A program made the translations under genes and the position numbers. From NCBI GenBank assembly GCA_003224695.1, contig QHZO01000057.1, positions 1 to 36,403 on the forward strand: a stretch of 36,403 nucleotides of DNA, written 5' to 3'. This stretch comes from Acidobacteriota bacterium. Its GTDB lineage: Bacteria > Acidobacteriota > Terriglobia > UBA7540. Below are positions 35,092 through 36,403 of the stretch, one piece after another (position 1 is the stretch's first letter; every line of letters begins with the position of its first letter). The notes beneath the pieces were generated by a model. The model did not search any database. It was given only the letters and a program-made list of their open reading frames with translations, and was not told where the DNA came from.

Positions 35092-36403
35092 ATGCCCGCA
35101 CTGGCGCAAACCGGCGAAGGTACCATTACCGGAACGGTGCTTGATACCTCGGGCGCCGCAGTCCCCAACGCGACGGTGACCATCGCGAACGAAGGCACCA
35201 GCATTGCCACGTCCAAGACGACGGGAACCGACGGCGGCTACCGGTTTGACGCCGTTCTGCCTGGCAGTTACACGGTAACCACCAAGGCGTCCGGATTTGC
35301 CACCACGGAGATGAAAGGGATCATCGTCCGGGCCAGCCAGGTCACTCCTCTGAACGTTACGATCGAGGTGTCGGAGTCTCAAACGATTGTCGAAGTCACA
35401 TCCGCGGCGCCGCTGGTGCAAACGGCCACTTCGGACCTCACGCACACGGTCGAAAACACTCAAATCATTGACACGCCCTTGCTTTCGCGGAACGTTTACG
35501 ATTTGGTATTTGCCATCCCTAGCGTTTCGCCAGGAATGGACATGGGCGCGACCTCGGGAGGCGTGCGTGAGTCGGGCACCACGGTTTTGCTCAACGGTGC
35601 GGATAATAACGATAATTTTTCTGAGGCCAGCGTCAATATTACGCCGCCGCTCGAATCGGTGCAGGAGTACACAGTCCTCACCAATCAGATGAGCGCGCAG
35701 TACGGCCACGCCGCGGGGGCGCTGGTGAGCGTCGAGCAGAAAACCGGCACCAACCAACTCCACGGCGCGCTCTACGAATTCAATCGCAATCGCTCGTTGA
35801 ATGCTTCTACCTTCTTCCAGAACCGTAGCAACGCTCCCAAGCCGAAGTACGTCCGGAACCAGTTCGGGGGAGAGGTCGGGGGCCCGATCAAGAAGGACAA
35901 AACCTTCTTCATGGCGGCTTACGATCAGGTCACGCTCCCGCAGGGCGGCATCATTTTGTTCAGCGGCAACCCGACGCCGGTTCCCACTCCTTCCCTGGCG
36001 TCCCAAATTACCGCGGCTGCGGCTGGCAATCCGATTGTCAGCTATTATCTGACCAAGTATCCGCTCCTCACCTCGACGACTCTCTGCCCCAACGAGTCTC
36101 AATCGGCCATCGGCAATATTGGCTGCGATTCAATCTTTGACCCCAACTCGTCGCCCGAGAAGCATATCGTCGGACGGGTGGACCATACCTTCAGTGATAA
36201 AGACCGGCTCACTTTCGTCGCCAATATCTCGCGCCTAGACTACACCGATAAATATGGCGGGGGGTACCCTTCCGCAGTGCCCATCGGCTCTGCGGATGGC
36301 GAACATTATGGTAACGTCAACCTCGTTGAGACCCACACCTTCGGACCGAGTGTTTACAACGAGCTGACCGTGGCGCAAAACCGGCACTATTCCAAGTTCA
36401 TCG
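35092..36403 (+). CDS. TonB-dependent receptor, Oar-like, with carboxypeptidase regulatory-like domain (3' truncated by window)
   Basis: GAGGAGGAACATG; MPALAQTGEGTITGTVLDTSGAAVPNATVTIANEGTSIATSKTTGTDGGYRFDAVLPGSYTVTTKASGF...LLNGADNNDNFSEASVNITPPLESVQEYTVLTNQMSAQYGHAAGALVSVEQKTGTNQLHGALYEFNRN...NQFGGEVGGPIKKDKTFF. Confidence 0.93.
   Translation, partial: MPALAQTGEGTITGTVLDTSGAAVPNATVTIANEGTSIATSKTTGTDGGYRFDAVLPGSYTVTTKASGFATTEMKGIIVRASQVTPLNVTIEVSESQTIVEVTSAAPLVQTATSDLTHTVENTQIIDTPLLSRNVYDLVFAIPSVSPGMDMGATSGGVRESGTTVLLNGADNNDNFSEASVNITPPLESVQEYTVLTNQMSAQYGHAAGALVSVEQKTGTNQLHGALYEFNRNRSLNASTFFQNRSNAPKPKYVRNQFGGEVGGPIKKDKTFFMAAYDQVTLPQGGIILFSGNPTPVPTPSLASQITAAAAGNPIVSYYLTKYPLLTSTTLCPNESQSAIGNIGCDSIFDPNSSPEKHIVGRVDHTFSDKDRLTFVANISRLDYTDKYGGGYPSAVPIGSADGEHYGNVNLVETHTFGPSVYNELTVAQNRHYSKFI

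Overview
This 36.4-kb window has the look of an acidobacterial chromosome. Support comes from an Oar/TonB-type receptor with an N-terminal carboxypeptidase-like domain, the futalosine genes mqnA/mqnC, a type IV pilin-like operon, and a long PD40-RsbU phosphatase. The lineage is inference. Coding content from left to right: M61 peptidase (partial), a frameshifted Cys-rich small protein, GH39-like hydrolase, L-rhamnonate dehydratase-like enolase-superfamily enzyme, L-rhamnose mutarotase, penicillin acylase (frameshifted), propeller/GAF/PP2C phosphatase, M20 peptidase, a four-gene pseudopilin operon, membrane class III cyclase with TPR and a degenerate HD-GYP, Uma2-family protein, SMP-30 lactonase (disrupted), DUF433 protein (frameshifted), EVE-domain/PD-(D/E)XK-like protein, trmFO, Zn-dependent phospholipase C family protein, xerC/D, a GntR-ABC operon, an FG-GAP lipoprotein, mqnA, mqnC, DUF302 protein, polysaccharide deacetylase, and a TonB receptor (partial). 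The most interesting signals are: (1) a solitary EVE plus nuclease-like protein that is a candidate modification-dependent restriction enzyme; (2) a ~110-bp MITE-like family with terminal inverted repeats, internal double hairpins and candidate 8-bp target duplications, with all three copies in divergent intergenic regions; (3) short palindromes and heptamer repeats inserted in-frame in genes (pilX-like, xerC/D, phosphatase, trmFO); (4) a cluster of reading-frame breaks, mostly at homopolymers, meaning either consensus errors or real decay; and (5) a cyclase fused to an apparently dead HD-GYP domain. No rRNA, tRNA or CRISPR array was recognised. All family calls were made by eye from the translated sequence; no database search was run.
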